DNA from: JACVRW01 sp963728495
GTDB lineage: Bacteria > Actinomycetota > Thermoleophilia > Solirubrobacterales > Thermoleophilaceae
Length of the DNA: 64,000 bases
Direction: 5' to 3'
Assembly: GCA_963728495.1 (NCBI GenBank)
Contig: CAVSKI010000011.1
Coordinates: 372,001 to 436,000 of the forward strand
The notes under the pieces were generated by a model. It was not told where the DNA came from and searched no databases. It saw only the letters and a program-made list of their open reading frames with translations. The position numbers and the translations under genes were made by a program. This document shows, in pieces, positions 9,078 through 17,034 of the stretch (positions are counted from its first letter, which is position 1; each line of letters opens with the position of its first letter).

Positions 9078-9425
9078 ATGGCCCAGGCCAAGCGCAAGCG
9101 CACCCGGAAACACCGCGGCACCCCCGCCGGGACGATCGAACGGGCCGGCCGGACCGGGCGTCCTCAAACGCGCGAGGAGGCCAAGAAGATCTCGCGCGAC
9201 CGGCGCACGGAGCGGCTCAACAAGCCGCCCAGCTGGCGCAGCGCGATCAATCGCGCTGCGATCGCCGCCGTCCTGTTCGGCGTGCTGCTCGTGATCCTCT
9301 TCAAGCGCGACATCGTCCAGGGCCTCGCGCTGGGTGCGTTCATGTTCGTGCTCTACATCCCGCTGGGCTACGCCACCGACACGATGATCTACCGCTACCG
9401 CCAGCGAAAGCGGGGAGGCGGGTAG
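9078..9425 (+). CDS. Small membrane protein with basic N-terminus, function unknown
   Basis: 115 residues. The first 55 or so are very basic and hydrophilic (rich in Lys, Arg, Thr). Two transmembrane segments follow, around residues 59-78 and 80-98, and a basic tail ends in RKRGGG. The ATG at 9078 is preferred over an in-frame TTG three codons earlier. It lies just ahead of the glyoxalase II-like gene and hisS on the same strand, separated by 4 bp, so it may belong to that operon. No known function is recognised. Confidence 0.7.
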   Translation: MAQAKRKRTRKHRGTPAGTIERAGRTGRPQTREEAKKISRDRRTERLNKPPSWRSAINRAAIAAVLFGVLLVILFKRDIVQGLALGAFMFVLYIPLGYATDTMIYRYRQRKRGGG

Positions 9426-9429
9426 CAAG

Positions 9430-10068
9430 ATGGACGTGCGCATGTTCACGGTCGGCCCGGTGGCCGAGAACACCTACATCTTCCGGCGGGAGGGCTCAGA
9501 CCGAGCGCTGATCGTGGACCCGGGTGAAGAGGCGGACAGGCTGCTTGCCGCCATCGACGAGCTGGGCGTGACGCTCGACGGAATACTGCTCACCCACACC
9601 CACTTCGACCACGTCGGCGCGGTGGCGCCGGTGGCCAAGGCGACCGGCGCCGAGGTGTGGGTGCCGGAGATCGAGAAGGTCGTGCTCGACGACATCATGG
9701 CCTTCGTGCCCTGGCCGGGGTTCGGGCCCTTCGAGTCATACGACGCCGAGCACACGCTGAGCGGGGGCGAGAAGCTGGAGCTCGCCGGCTTCGACATCGA
9801 CGTGCTCTTCACTCCCGGCCACAGCCCCGGCCACATGACCTTCTCCATCCCCGACGAGAGCGCCGTCTTCTCCGGCGACGTGCTCTTCGAGGGGTCGGTC
9901 GGCCGCACCGACCTTCCCGGCGGCGACTGGGGCACCCTGCTCGAGTCGATCCGCGGCCTGGTCGAGGGGCTGCCGGAGGAGACCACCGTGTATCCCGGCC
10001 ACATGGGCATCACCAGCCTGGGCGCGGAGCGCGCCGGCAACCCGTTCCTCGCCGAGCTGACGCGCTGA
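9430..10068 (+). CDS. Metallo-beta-lactamase-fold hydrolase, glyoxalase II-like
   Basis: 212 residues, the length of the compact glyoxalase II-like family. The dinuclear metal motif THTHFDHVG, then TPGHSPGH, SGDVLF and a final YPGHMG are all present, so the fold and an active metal site are well supported. Such enzymes hydrolyse thioesters such as S-lactoylglutathione analogues. Actinobacteria normally lack glutathione, so the thiol here would differ. It overlaps the start of hisS. Confidence 0.9.
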   Translation: MDVRMFTVGPVAENTYIFRREGSDRALIVDPGEEADRLLAAIDELGVTLDGILLTHTHFDHVGAVAPVAKATGAEVWVPEIEKVVLDDIMAFVPWPGFGPFESYDAEHTLSGGEKLELAGFDIDVLFTPGHSPGHMTFSIPDESAVFSGDVLFEGSVGRTDLPGGDWGTLLESIRGLVEGLPEETTVYPGHMGITSLGAERAGNPFLAELTR

Positions 10069-11312
10069 GCTCGAAGCCCAAGCTCCAGGCCCCTCGGGGC
10101 ACGCTCGACGTCCAGCCCGAGGACGCACAGCGCCGCCTCGCCCTGCTGCGAGACGCCGGCGAGCTGCTCGGCCGCGCGGGCTACGACCCCTTCGAGACGC
10201 CGGTGTTCGAGGACACCGAGCTGTTCGCCCGCGGGGTGGGGGAGTCGACCGACATCGTCCAGAAGGAGATGTTCACCTTCGAGGACAAGGCGGGCCGCTC
10301 GCTCACGCTGCGCCCCGAGGCCACCGCCGCCCTCTGCCGCGCCTACATCGAGCACGGCATGCACAAGCTCGCGCAGCCGGTGAAGGTCTGGACCTGGGGC
10401 CCCTACTTCCGCCACGAGGCCCCGCAGGCCGGCCGCTTTCGCCAGTTCACCCAGGTGGATGCCGAGGCGCTCGGCTCCGACGACCCCAGCCTCGACGCCG
10501 AGTTGATTCTCCTGCTGGCGCAGCTGATCGAGCGCGCCGGCGCCGGTCCGGCGCGGCTGCGTCTGTCGAGCCTGGGCTCGCCCGAGACGCGGGCCGCCTA
10601 TCTCGAGGAGCTGACTGGCTACCTCCGCGGGCGGGCCGGCGAGCTCTCCAACGAGGTGCGCGAGCGCCTCGACCAGAATCCGCTGCGCGCCTTCGACGCC
10701 GACCATCCCGGTACGCGCGCGGTGATGGCCGACGCCCCGCGACTGCTGGACCGCCTCGATCCAGAGGATGCCGAGCACTTCGCCCAGGTGCGCGCTCTGC
10801 TCGACGCGGCGGGCGCGCAGTACGAGGTCGACTCGACGCTCGTGCGCGGCCTGGACTACTACACGCGCACGGTGTTCGAGTTCGAGTCCGAGCGGCTTGG
10901 TGCGCAGGCGGCGCTGGGGGGCGGTGGCCGCTATGACCGTCTTATCGAGGAGCTGGGCGGGCCGGCCACGCCGGGGGTGGGCTGGGCGGCGGGGATCGAG
11001 CGCATTCTGCTGGCCTCGACCCAGGAGCCACCCGAGCGTTCGCGCGTGTACATAGCCCTCGCCAAGCCCGGCCTAACCGAGGATGCCTTCGCGCTGGCGC
11101 GGCGTCTGCGCGACGAGGGCCTGCGCGTGGAGATCGAGCAGGCCGGGCGCTCGCTCAAGGGACAGCTCAAGCAGGCCGATCGCATCGGCGCGCGGGTGAC
11201 CGTGATCCTCGGAGATTCGGTAGACGTCAGGCACATGGGCAGCGGCGACCAGCGTCAGGCCGATGGGATCGAGCAGGCGGCGGGCCTGGTCAGGGAGGCC
11301 ATGCGCTCGTGA
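10065..11312 (+). CDS. hisS: Histidyl-tRNA synthetase
   Basis: A class II synthetase that charges tRNA-His. Visible are the N-terminal APRGTLDVQPED, motif 2 with WGPYFRHEAPQAGRFRQF, the histidine-A signature GLDYYTRTVFE and a C-terminal anticodon-binding domain ending near residue 415. The start is odd. No ATG, GTG or TTG occurs in frame between the stop of the previous gene and the conserved N-terminus. The only plausible initiator is a CTG at 10065 forming a CTGA overlap with that stop, which gives 415 residues (about the normal length). The gene is certain; the initiation codon is the uncertain part. Confidence 0.92.
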   Translation: MSSKPKLQAPRGTLDVQPEDAQRRLALLRDAGELLGRAGYDPFETPVFEDTELFARGVGESTDIVQKEMFTFEDKAGRSLTLRPEATAALCRAYIEHGMHKLAQPVKVWTWGPYFRHEAPQAGRFRQFTQVDAEALGSDDPSLDAELILLLAQLIERAGAGPARLRLSSLGSPETRAAYLEELTGYLRGRAGELSNEVRERLDQNPLRAFDADHPGTRAVMADAPRLLDRLDPEDAEHFAQVRALLDAAGAQYEVDSTLVRGLDYYTRTVFEFESERLGAQAALGGGGRYDRLIEELGGPATPGVGWAAGIERILLASTQEPPERSRVYIALAKPGLTEDAFALARRLRDEGLRVEIEQAGRSLKGQLKQADRIGARVTVILGDSVDVRHMGSGDQRQADGIEQAAGLVREAMRS

Positions 11313-13072
11313 AGGCGCCGCGTGCCAACCGCTACCGCGACCACTGGGCCGGCGATCTGCGTGCCGAGAGCGTCGGCGCGCACCCGCGGGTGGCCGGCTG
11401 GGTGCACCGCCGCCGCGACCACGGCGGCCTGATCTTCATCGACCTGCGCGACCGCACCGGGCTGCTGCAGCTCGTCTTTCGCCCGGAGGAGGCCCCCGAG
11501 GCACACGCGGCCGCCGGGCGCCTGCGGGCCGAGGACGTGATCAGCGCCGGCGGCGAGCTGCTGCGGCGCGAGGAGGGCACGGTCAACCCCAACCTCCCGA
11601 CCGGGGAGATCGAGCTGGCGGTGTCCGATTTCGAGCTGCTGGCCGACGCCGAGACGCCGCCCTTCCAGATCGACGAGGACGAGCCCGTGGGGGAGGAGCT
11701 GCGCCTGCGCTACCGCTATCTCGACCTGCGCAAGGACCGGATGCGCGACACGATGGTGCTGCGCCACGACGTGGTCAAGGCTATTCGCGACCATCTCTCG
11801 GACGAGGGCTTTCTGGAGATCGAGACGCCCATCCTCACGCGCTCGACACCCGAGGGGGCGCGCGACTTTCTGGTGCCCAGCCGGCTCATGGCGGGCTCGT
11901 GGTTCGCGCTACCGCAGTCGCCGCAGCTGTTCAAGCAGCTGCTGATGATGGGAGGCCTGGAGCGCTACTTCCAGATCCCGCGCTGCTTTCGCGACGAGGA
12001 CTTCCGCGCCGACCGCCAGCCCGAATTCACCCAGCTCGACGTGGAGATGGCCTTCGTCGAGGAGGAGGACGTCTACGCGCTGATCGACCCGTTGATGAAG
12101 CGCGTGCTGGCCCTGGGCGGGATCGAGATCGAGCTGCCGCTGGAGCAGGTGAGCTACGACGAGGTCATGCTGCGCTACGGCTCCGACCGTCCGGACCGCC
12201 GCCTGGGAGTGGAGATCGTCGAGCTCACCGAAGTGTTTCGCGGCTCGGCCTTCAAGGTCTTCGGCGGCGCGGTGGAGAGTGGGGGAGTGGTCCGGGCGCT
12301 ACGCGCTCGGGGCGACTTCCCGCGCAGCCGCATCGACCGCCTCGAGGAGAAGGCCAAGGGGTTGGGGGCCAAGGGCCTGGCCTGGGCGGTGGTCGAGGGC
12401 TCGGGCTGGCGCTCACCGATCGCCAAGTTCCTGAGCGAGGACGAGATCGCGCGGGCCACGGCGGCCGTTGAAGCGCGCGAGGGCGACGTGATCCTCTTCG
12501 CCGCCGACACCGCGGCGATGGCAGCGCGCGTGCTCGGCGGCCTTCGGGCCGACATTGCCGAGGGGGAGCCCCAGGGGCACGACTGCTTCTGGGTGGTTGA
12601 CTTCCCGATGTTCGAGCGCAATGAGGCTGAGGGGCGCTGGGACGCGATGCACCACCCCTTCACCTCGCCGAGCGGCGACCTCGATGCCGACCCGGGCACG
12701 TGGCGCAGCCGCGCATACGACGTGATCCTCGACGGCTGGGAGCTGGGGGGCGGGTCGATCCGTATCAACCGCCCGGACGTCCAGCAGAAGGTCTTCGACG
12801 CCCTGGGCATCGGACCCGAGGAAGCCGAGGCCCGCTTCGGCTTTCTGCTCGAGGCGCTCACCTACGGCGCCCCGCCGCACGGCGGAATCGCGTTCGGGAT
12901 CGACCGCATAGTCGCGCTGCTGGCCGGCCGCGACTCGATCCGGGACGTGATCGCCTTCCCCAAGACGGCCAGCGGCGCCGATCCGCTGACCGGCGCGCCC
13001 GCGGCGGTCGACGAGCGTCAGCTGCGCGAGCTGGGCGTGAAGAGCACGGTGGCGCCGCCCGCCCCCGAGTGA
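11309..13072 (+). CDS. aspS: Aspartyl-tRNA synthetase
   Basis: 587 residues, the usual length for the bacterial enzyme with its GAD insertion domain. The N-terminal OB-fold anticodon domain contains GWVHRRRDHGG. Class II motifs are ETPILTRSTPEGARDFLVPS, RCFRDEDFRADRQPEFTQLD and the C-terminal GIAFGIDRIVALL. It starts at a GTG overlapping the stop of hisS in a GTGA, so the two synthetases are coupled. Whether it also charges tRNA-Asn cannot be decided here. Confidence 0.96.
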   Translation: MKAPRANRYRDHWAGDLRAESVGAHPRVAGWVHRRRDHGGLIFIDLRDRTGLLQLVFRPEEAPEAHAAAGRLRAEDVISAGGELLRREEGTVNPNLPTGEIELAVSDFELLADAETPPFQIDEDEPVGEELRLRYRYLDLRKDRMRDTMVLRHDVVKAIRDHLSDEGFLEIETPILTRSTPEGARDFLVPSRLMAGSWFALPQSPQLFKQLLMMGGLERYFQIPRCFRDEDFRADRQPEFTQLDVEMAFVEEEDVYALIDPLMKRVLALGGIEIELPLEQVSYDEVMLRYGSDRPDRRLGVEIVELTEVFRGSAFKVFGGAVESGGVVRALRARGDFPRSRIDRLEEKAKGLGAKGLAWAVVEGSGWRSPIAKFLSEDEIARATAAVEAREGDVILFAADTAAMAARVLGGLRADIAEGEPQGHDCFWVVDFPMFERNEAEGRWDAMHHPFTSPSGDLDADPGTWRSRAYDVILDGWELGGGSIRINRPDVQQKVFDALGIGPEEAEARFGFLLEALTYGAPPHGGIAFGIDRIVALLAGRDSIRDVIAFPKTASGADPLTGAPAAVDERQLRELGVKSTVAPPAPE

Positions 13073-13103
13073 TCGGCGGCCGGAGGGCAGGAGTACCTCC
13101 TTC

Positions 13104-13289
13104 ATGCAACGAAACCGAATCTCGACGGGCGCCTCGCTGATCGCTCTCGCCGCCCTTCTCTCCTTTTTGCTCTCAGTGACCCTGTGGTTCGCCGACTCGC
13201 GACAGGAAGCTCTCTTCACCGGGCTCTGGGTCCCTTCGATACTCGCGGTAGGCGCGTTCTACGCGGCTCTGCAAGGGCGTCAGTCGTGA
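13104..13289 (+). CDS. Tiny two-helix membrane protein, unknown
   Basis: 61 residues with two hydrophobic helices (about 10-30 and 38-56) and a short basic N-terminus. The AGGAG site 10-14 bp before the ATG faces a CTCCT just downstream of it, so the ribosome site could be partly masked by a small hairpin. Its stop overlaps the next small gene in a GTGA. No family is recognised. Confidence 0.55.
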   Translation: MQRNRISTGASLIALAALLSFLLSVTLWFADSRQEALFTGLWVPSILAVGAFYAALQGRQS

Positions 13290-13486
13290 CCGCCTTCCTG
13301 CTCGTGGCGGGGATCGTGGTCTTCGCCATGGTCGTGGCCGGAGTGTGGCTCATGCACTACGCGGAGGCCGAGCCCGCTGCACGCGCCGTCGGGCGAGCGC
13401 CCGATCCGGAAGAGGAGCGAGAGGCCCGAGAGCCCTCCGCGCCGCGATCGAGCTTCCTCGCTGATCAGCCCGGCGTGGGCCGGTAG
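13286..13486 (+). CDS. Tiny single-pass membrane protein, unknown
   Basis: 66 residues from a GTG that overlaps the previous stop. One transmembrane helix (about residues 3-24) is followed by an acidic, charged tail rich in Glu, Arg and Pro. The overlap with its upstream partner suggests the pair is made together. Its last 22 bp overlap, on the opposite strand, the end of the dehydrogenase subunit 3 gene. Function unknown. Confidence 0.5.
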   Translation: MTAFLLVAGIVVFAMVVAGVWLMHYAEAEPAARAVGRAPDPEEEREAREPSAPRSSFLADQPGVGR

Positions 13487-13872
13487 ATCGTCCCGCGCTC
13501 GATCACCGGCTGAAGCAGCGCGGGATCGTGGTCGTCTTCGAGCTCGAGGGCCTCCTGGCCCGGGTAGCCGAGCCGCTCGCGCACGTCGGCGCTCATGAAG
13601 TAGCCACCGGCGATTGCGGTGGTCAGGGCCTCGAAGAGCTCGGGCGCCTCGGCCTGCAGACGGGCGATCTCCGCGCTCGGGTCCCTGCCCGCCGCGGCCG
13701 CCGTCAGCGTGGCCAGCGGCTCCTCGAGGTCCTCGCGCACGCGCAGGACCTCGTCGAGCAGAGCCCCCGTGGTGCCCGCCTCGGTGGCCGAGGGCATGCC
13801 GTCGGCCGCGGGGATGAGCGCGTCGGCGAGGCCGCCGAGCGCCTCGCGATCGATGGCGGCGGAGATGCTCAC
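13465..13872 (-). CDS. Gluconate 2-dehydrogenase subunit 3-family protein
   Basis: 135 residues, resembling the small gamma subunit of two- and three-subunit FAD sugar or alcohol dehydrogenases: an early LADALIPAADGMPSA and a later YFMSADVRERLGYPGQ. This subunit usually carries a Tat signal that exports the complex. None is visible here, so the complex may be cytoplasmic or use another route. The GTG start overlaps the stop of the GMC catalytic subunit (GTGA). No cytochrome c subunit gene is adjacent. Confidence 0.8.
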   Translation of the reverse strand: MSISAAIDREALGGLADALIPAADGMPSATEAGTTGALLDEVLRVREDLEEPLATLTAAAAGRDPSAEIARLQAEAPELFEALTTAIAGGYFMSADVRERLGYPGQEALELEDDHDPALLQPVIERGTIYRPTPG

Positions 13873-15470
13873 AAAGCGTCCTTCTGGTCGCGGCGGTTCT
13901 CCACCAGGTGCTCCGCGCAGCGCAGGGCCATCGCGGCGATGGTGGCGGTGGGGTTCATGCCCGACGATGTGGGCCAAACCGAGCCGTCGAAGATGAACAG
14001 GTTGTCGATGTCGTGGCACCGACCCCAGCGGTCGACCACGCTCGAGGCCGGGTCGTCGCCCATCTTGCAGGTGCCGAGGATGTGCCAGCCGGTGGCGTCG
14101 ATGAAGGGCGCGATGATCACGTCGTACGCGCCCGCCGCGATCAGCGACTCCCTGGCCCGCTCGCGGTGGAAGTTCATCATCCGCTCGGTGTTCTCGGAGT
14201 TCTTGTACTCGATCTTGGCGCCGGGAATGCCGAACTCGTCCGGTGCCGAGGGGTCGAGTGTCACGCGATTCGACTCCTCGGGCAGGTCCTCGGCGATGAT
14301 CCCCCACATGGCGGAGTGGCCGAGCCGGCGCTTGACCTCGCGGTGGAAGCCCTCGCCCCAGACGGCGTTCTCCTCGCCCCACGGATAGGCGCGCGTCATC
14401 GAGAGCGGCCCTCCGGTGGGCTGGAGCCCCCACTTGGCGCCGCGCACGTGGTCGCGGTCCTCGCCGGTCTCGTAGAACTCGAGCGAGTGGATGTGCTGGC
14501 CCCACGCCCCCTGCCAGCTCTTCAGATCCTCCTCGAAGAGGCCGGTGACCGTGCCGAAGGGGTGCAGCATGAGTCGCTTGCCGACGAGGCCGGAGGAGTT
14601 GGCCAGGCCCCCGTTGTCGCCGGAGAGAAAAAGCAGGCGCGGCGTGCCGATGCCGTTGGCGCCGAGGATCGTGATGCCGGCGCGCTGGAAGTGCTCCTTG
14701 CCGTCGGCGTCGACGTACTCGGCGCCCTCGATCAGGCCGTCGGCCCGCTGCAGCAGGCGACGCACGCGGGCGCGCGTGATCAGCTCGACGCCGTTGCGCT
14801 GGTTGACCGGCCAGTAGGTGCGGTCGACCGTGGCCTTGGCGCCGTCGGCGCAGCCCCAGAGGCAGGTGGCGCGCAGCACGCAGGGGTTGAGCGCGCCGTA
14901 CTTCTGGGTGGCGATCGCGTTGGGCCCGGGCCACCAGTGCCAGCCCAGCTCGTTGTGCGCCTTGGCCACCCGGCGGCCCATCGCCGACAGCGGCACGGGG
15001 GGCATCGGCGGGCCCTCGCCGGGCGGGAAGGCGGTGTCGTTGGCCAGGCCCGAAACCCCCCAGTCCCTCTCGACCCGCACGTAGTAGGGCTCGAGCTCCT
15101 CGTAGCTGAGCGGCCAGTCGTCGCCCACCCCGTCCAGCGACTTCACTCGGAAGTCCGACGGCAGGTTGCGCTGCCAGTGCGCCGCGAACACCACGGTGCC
15201 GCCGCCGACGCCGTTCCACATGAGCGCGGTGATGTCCGACTCCGAGTCGTCGATGGGATAGTCCCCGGGCCCGTCGCGGACGTTGGGGTCCCAGGCCCAA
15301 TGCACCCCGGAGGTGAGCTCATAGTCGGGGTACGCCGAGCGCGCCCGCTCGTAGTCCGGCCAGCCGCCCTGCTCGAGGCAGACCACGCTCATGCCTGCCT
15401 CGGCCAGGCGCTTGGCGGCGATGGCGCCGGTGGGGCCGGCGCCGACGATCAGGACGTCGGGGTCGGTCAC
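13869..15470 (-). CDS. GMC-family FAD-dependent oxidoreductase (sugar/alcohol dehydrogenase catalytic subunit)
   Basis: 533 residues. The FAD Rossmann motif GAGPTG lies at residues 10-15. A middle GVGGGTVVFAAHW and a C-terminal block with TGWHILGTCKMG, DGSVWPTSSGMNPTATI are typical of GMC oxidoreductases such as gluconate and sorbitol dehydrogenases. The GTG start shares one base with the TAG of the upstream aldehyde dehydrogenase gene. Paired with the subunit 3 gene it should form a heterodimer oxidising a sugar or polyol. The substrate is unknown, but the aldehyde dehydrogenase in the same operon suggests an alcohol oxidised to an aldehyde and then to an acid. Confidence 0.88.
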   Translation of the reverse strand: MTDPDVLIVGAGPTGAIAAKRLAEAGMSVVCLEQGGWPDYERARSAYPDYELTSGVHWAWDPNVRDGPGDYPIDDSESDITALMWNGVGGGTVVFAAHWQRNLPSDFRVKSLDGVGDDWPLSYEELEPYYVRVERDWGVSGLANDTAFPPGEGPPMPPVPLSAMGRRVAKAHNELGWHWWPGPNAIATQKYGALNPCVLRATCLWGCADGAKATVDRTYWPVNQRNGVELITRARVRRLLQRADGLIEGAEYVDADGKEHFQRAGITILGANGIGTPRLLFLSGDNGGLANSSGLVGKRLMLHPFGTVTGLFEEDLKSWQGAWGQHIHSLEFYETGEDRDHVRGAKWGLQPTGGPLSMTRAYPWGEENAVWGEGFHREVKRRLGHSAMWGIIAEDLPEESNRVTLDPSAPDEFGIPGAKIEYKNSENTERMMNFHRERARESLIAAGAYDVIIAPFIDATGWHILGTCKMGDDPASSVVDRWGRCHDIDNLFIFDGSVWPTSSGMNPTATIAAMALRCAEHLVENRRDQKDAL

Positions 15471-16939
15471 TAGTACGGGTACTCGACCGGGGTGCGCTGC
15501 ACCCCGATCCAGCGGCGCTCGGTGAACTCCTCGAGGTTCGCCTCGCCCCCGGAGCGCCCGCCGATGCCCGAGGCCCCGACGCCGCCAAACGGCACGTGAG
15601 CCTCGTCGAGGCAGGTGGAGTCGTTCACGTGCACCATCCCCGAGTGGACGCGTTCGGCGAACGACAGCCCGCGCCCGGGCGCCCCGGTGTACACGGCGTT
15701 GACCAGCCCGTACGGCGTGTCGTTGACCAGCTCGAGCGCCTCGTCCTCTGAGTCCACGGCGAGCACCGGAGCCACCGGACCGAAGATCTCCTGGCTCCAG
15801 ACCGGCATCTCGGGCGTCACGTCGACCATCACCGTCGGGCGGTAGAAGAGGCCGTCGTAGGTGCCGCCCTCGACCACCTTCGCCCCCATTGCGACGGACT
15901 CCTCGACGATCCCGTGAGCGCGCGCGACCTGGCTCTCGGAGATCATCGGCCCCAGGCCCACCTCGCCGCTGCTCGGGTCGCCCACCTCGATCCCGCGAGC
16001 GCGCGTGGACATCCGGTCGACATAGTCGTCGAACAGGCTGCGGGCCACTATGTGGCGCCCGGCGGTGATGCAGGTCTGACCGGAGTAGTGAAAGGCCGAC
16101 CACGCGCCGACCATGCTGGCCTCGTCGACATCGGCGTCGTCCAGCACGACGAAGGCGTTGTTGCCGCCCAGCTCCAGCGACACGCGCTTGAGGTCGCCGG
16201 CCGCCGAGATGGCGATCTGGCGACCGACCTCCGAGGAGCCGGTGAAGTGGATCATGTTCACGGCTGGGTGGGCCACGAGCTGCTTGCCCGTGTCGTCGTC
16301 TCCCGGCAGTGCCTGGAGTACGCCCGCGGGCGCTCCGGCTTCCGCGAACAGCTCGGCGATGATCAGCGCGCCGGTGGCCGGGGTCTCCGGAGCAGGCTTG
16401 AGCACCACGGTGTTGCCGAGCGCCAGCGCGGGCGCCACCACGCGGAAGCCAAGCACGACCGGAAAGTTCCACGGCGTGATGGCGGCCACCACGCCCACGG
16501 GCAGCCGCTGAATGAGGCTCATCTTGCCCGGGTTGTGGGAGGGCAGCACCTCGGCAGTGGCCCGCGAGGCCAGCGCGGCGGCTTCGTAGAGCTCGTTCTG
16601 GGCGGCGCCGACCTCGTACTCGGCCTTGCCCGGGATGCCGCCGGTCTCGCGCACGATCAGCGCGGCGATCTCGGCGCCCCGGTCCTCGAGGAGGCGCGCC
16701 ACGCGGCGCAGCAGGCCGGCGCGCTCGTCGTAGGCCAGGGCGGCCCAGCCCGGTTGCGCGGCCTTGGCCGACCGCACGGCGCGGTCGACGTCGGCCTCGG
16801 AGGCCATGCCCGCCTCGGCCAGCTGCTCGCCCGTTCCCTTGTCGGTGACCGACGTGCGCCGGCCGCCCTCGGCGTCGGTGAACTCGCCGTCGATGAAGAC
16901 CCTGCCGACCCAGGGCCGCTCCGCTACCTCGGTCGCCAT
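15470..16939 (-). CDS. Aldehyde dehydrogenase (vanillin/benzaldehyde dehydrogenase-like)
   Basis: 489 residues from the ATG at 16939, chosen because GGGAGG lies 6 bp before it. An ATG 36 bp further upstream overlaps the regulatory region and has no ribosome site. Catalytic residues are present: Glu256 in SLELGGNN and Cys290 in HYSGQTC, with TPWNFP and IFGPV. It is the first gene of the operon with the GMC dehydrogenase and subunit 3. A LacI-type operator lies directly upstream, at the expected transcription start. Confidence 0.9.
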   Translation of the reverse strand: MATEVAERPWVGRVFIDGEFTDAEGGRRTSVTDKGTGEQLAEAGMASEADVDRAVRSAKAAQPGWAALAYDERAGLLRRVARLLEDRGAEIAALIVRETGGIPGKAEYEVGAAQNELYEAAALASRATAEVLPSHNPGKMSLIQRLPVGVVAAITPWNFPVVLGFRVVAPALALGNTVVLKPAPETPATGALIIAELFAEAGAPAGVLQALPGDDDTGKQLVAHPAVNMIHFTGSSEVGRQIAISAAGDLKRVSLELGGNNAFVVLDDADVDEASMVGAWSAFHYSGQTCITAGRHIVARSLFDDYVDRMSTRARGIEVGDPSSGEVGLGPMISESQVARAHGIVEESVAMGAKVVEGGTYDGLFYRPTVMVDVTPEMPVWSQEIFGPVAPVLAVDSEDEALELVNDTPYGLVNAVYTGAPGRGLSFAERVHSGMVHVNDSTCLDEAHVPFGGVGASGIGGRSGGEANLEEFTERRWIGVQRTPVEYPY

Positions 16940-16959
16940 GGACGCCCTCCCATCTGTGC

Positions 16960-16973
16960 GGTTATCGTTTTCC
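16960..16973. promoter_or_regulatory. LacI-family operator of the aldehyde dehydrogenase/GMC operon
   Basis: On the leftward strand the site reads GGAAAACGATAACC, related to the AAACGTTT core seen at 17020 and 21245. It sits just downstream of a promoter with -35 TTGACA (17001-17006) and -10 TAGCGT (16977-16982), 18 bp apart, so a bound repressor would block initiation. Confidence 0.6.
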
Positions 16974-16976
16974 ATG

Positions 16977-17006
16977 ACGCTATTGAGAGCGGTCGGCTCA
17001 TGTCAA
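16977..17006 (-). promoter_or_regulatory. Promoter of the aldehyde dehydrogenase/GMC operon
   Basis: A perfect -35 TTGACA (17006-17001) and -10 TAGCGT (16982-16977) with an 18-bp spacer, leftward. The same arrangement, including the 18-bp spacer and an operator at the start point, recurs before the second operon at 21261-21290. Confidence 0.6.
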
Positions 17007-17017
17007 GCACCTCGGCT

Positions 17018-17030
17018 GAAAACGTTTGCC
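17018..17030. promoter_or_regulatory. LacI-family operator at the regulator's own start
   Basis: GAAAACGTTTGCC contains the palindromic core AAACGTTT (17020-17027) and shares the 12-mer AAACGTTTGCCA with the site at 21245. It ends 4 bp before the GTG of the lacI-family gene, consistent with autoregulation. Confidence 0.65.
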
Positions 17031-17034
17031 ACAC

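Noticed and set aside
13087..13103. AGGAG/CTCCT mini-hairpin before the tiny membrane protein gene as an RNA switch
   Set aside because: Only five base pairs and a three-base loop; too small to claim as a regulatory element.
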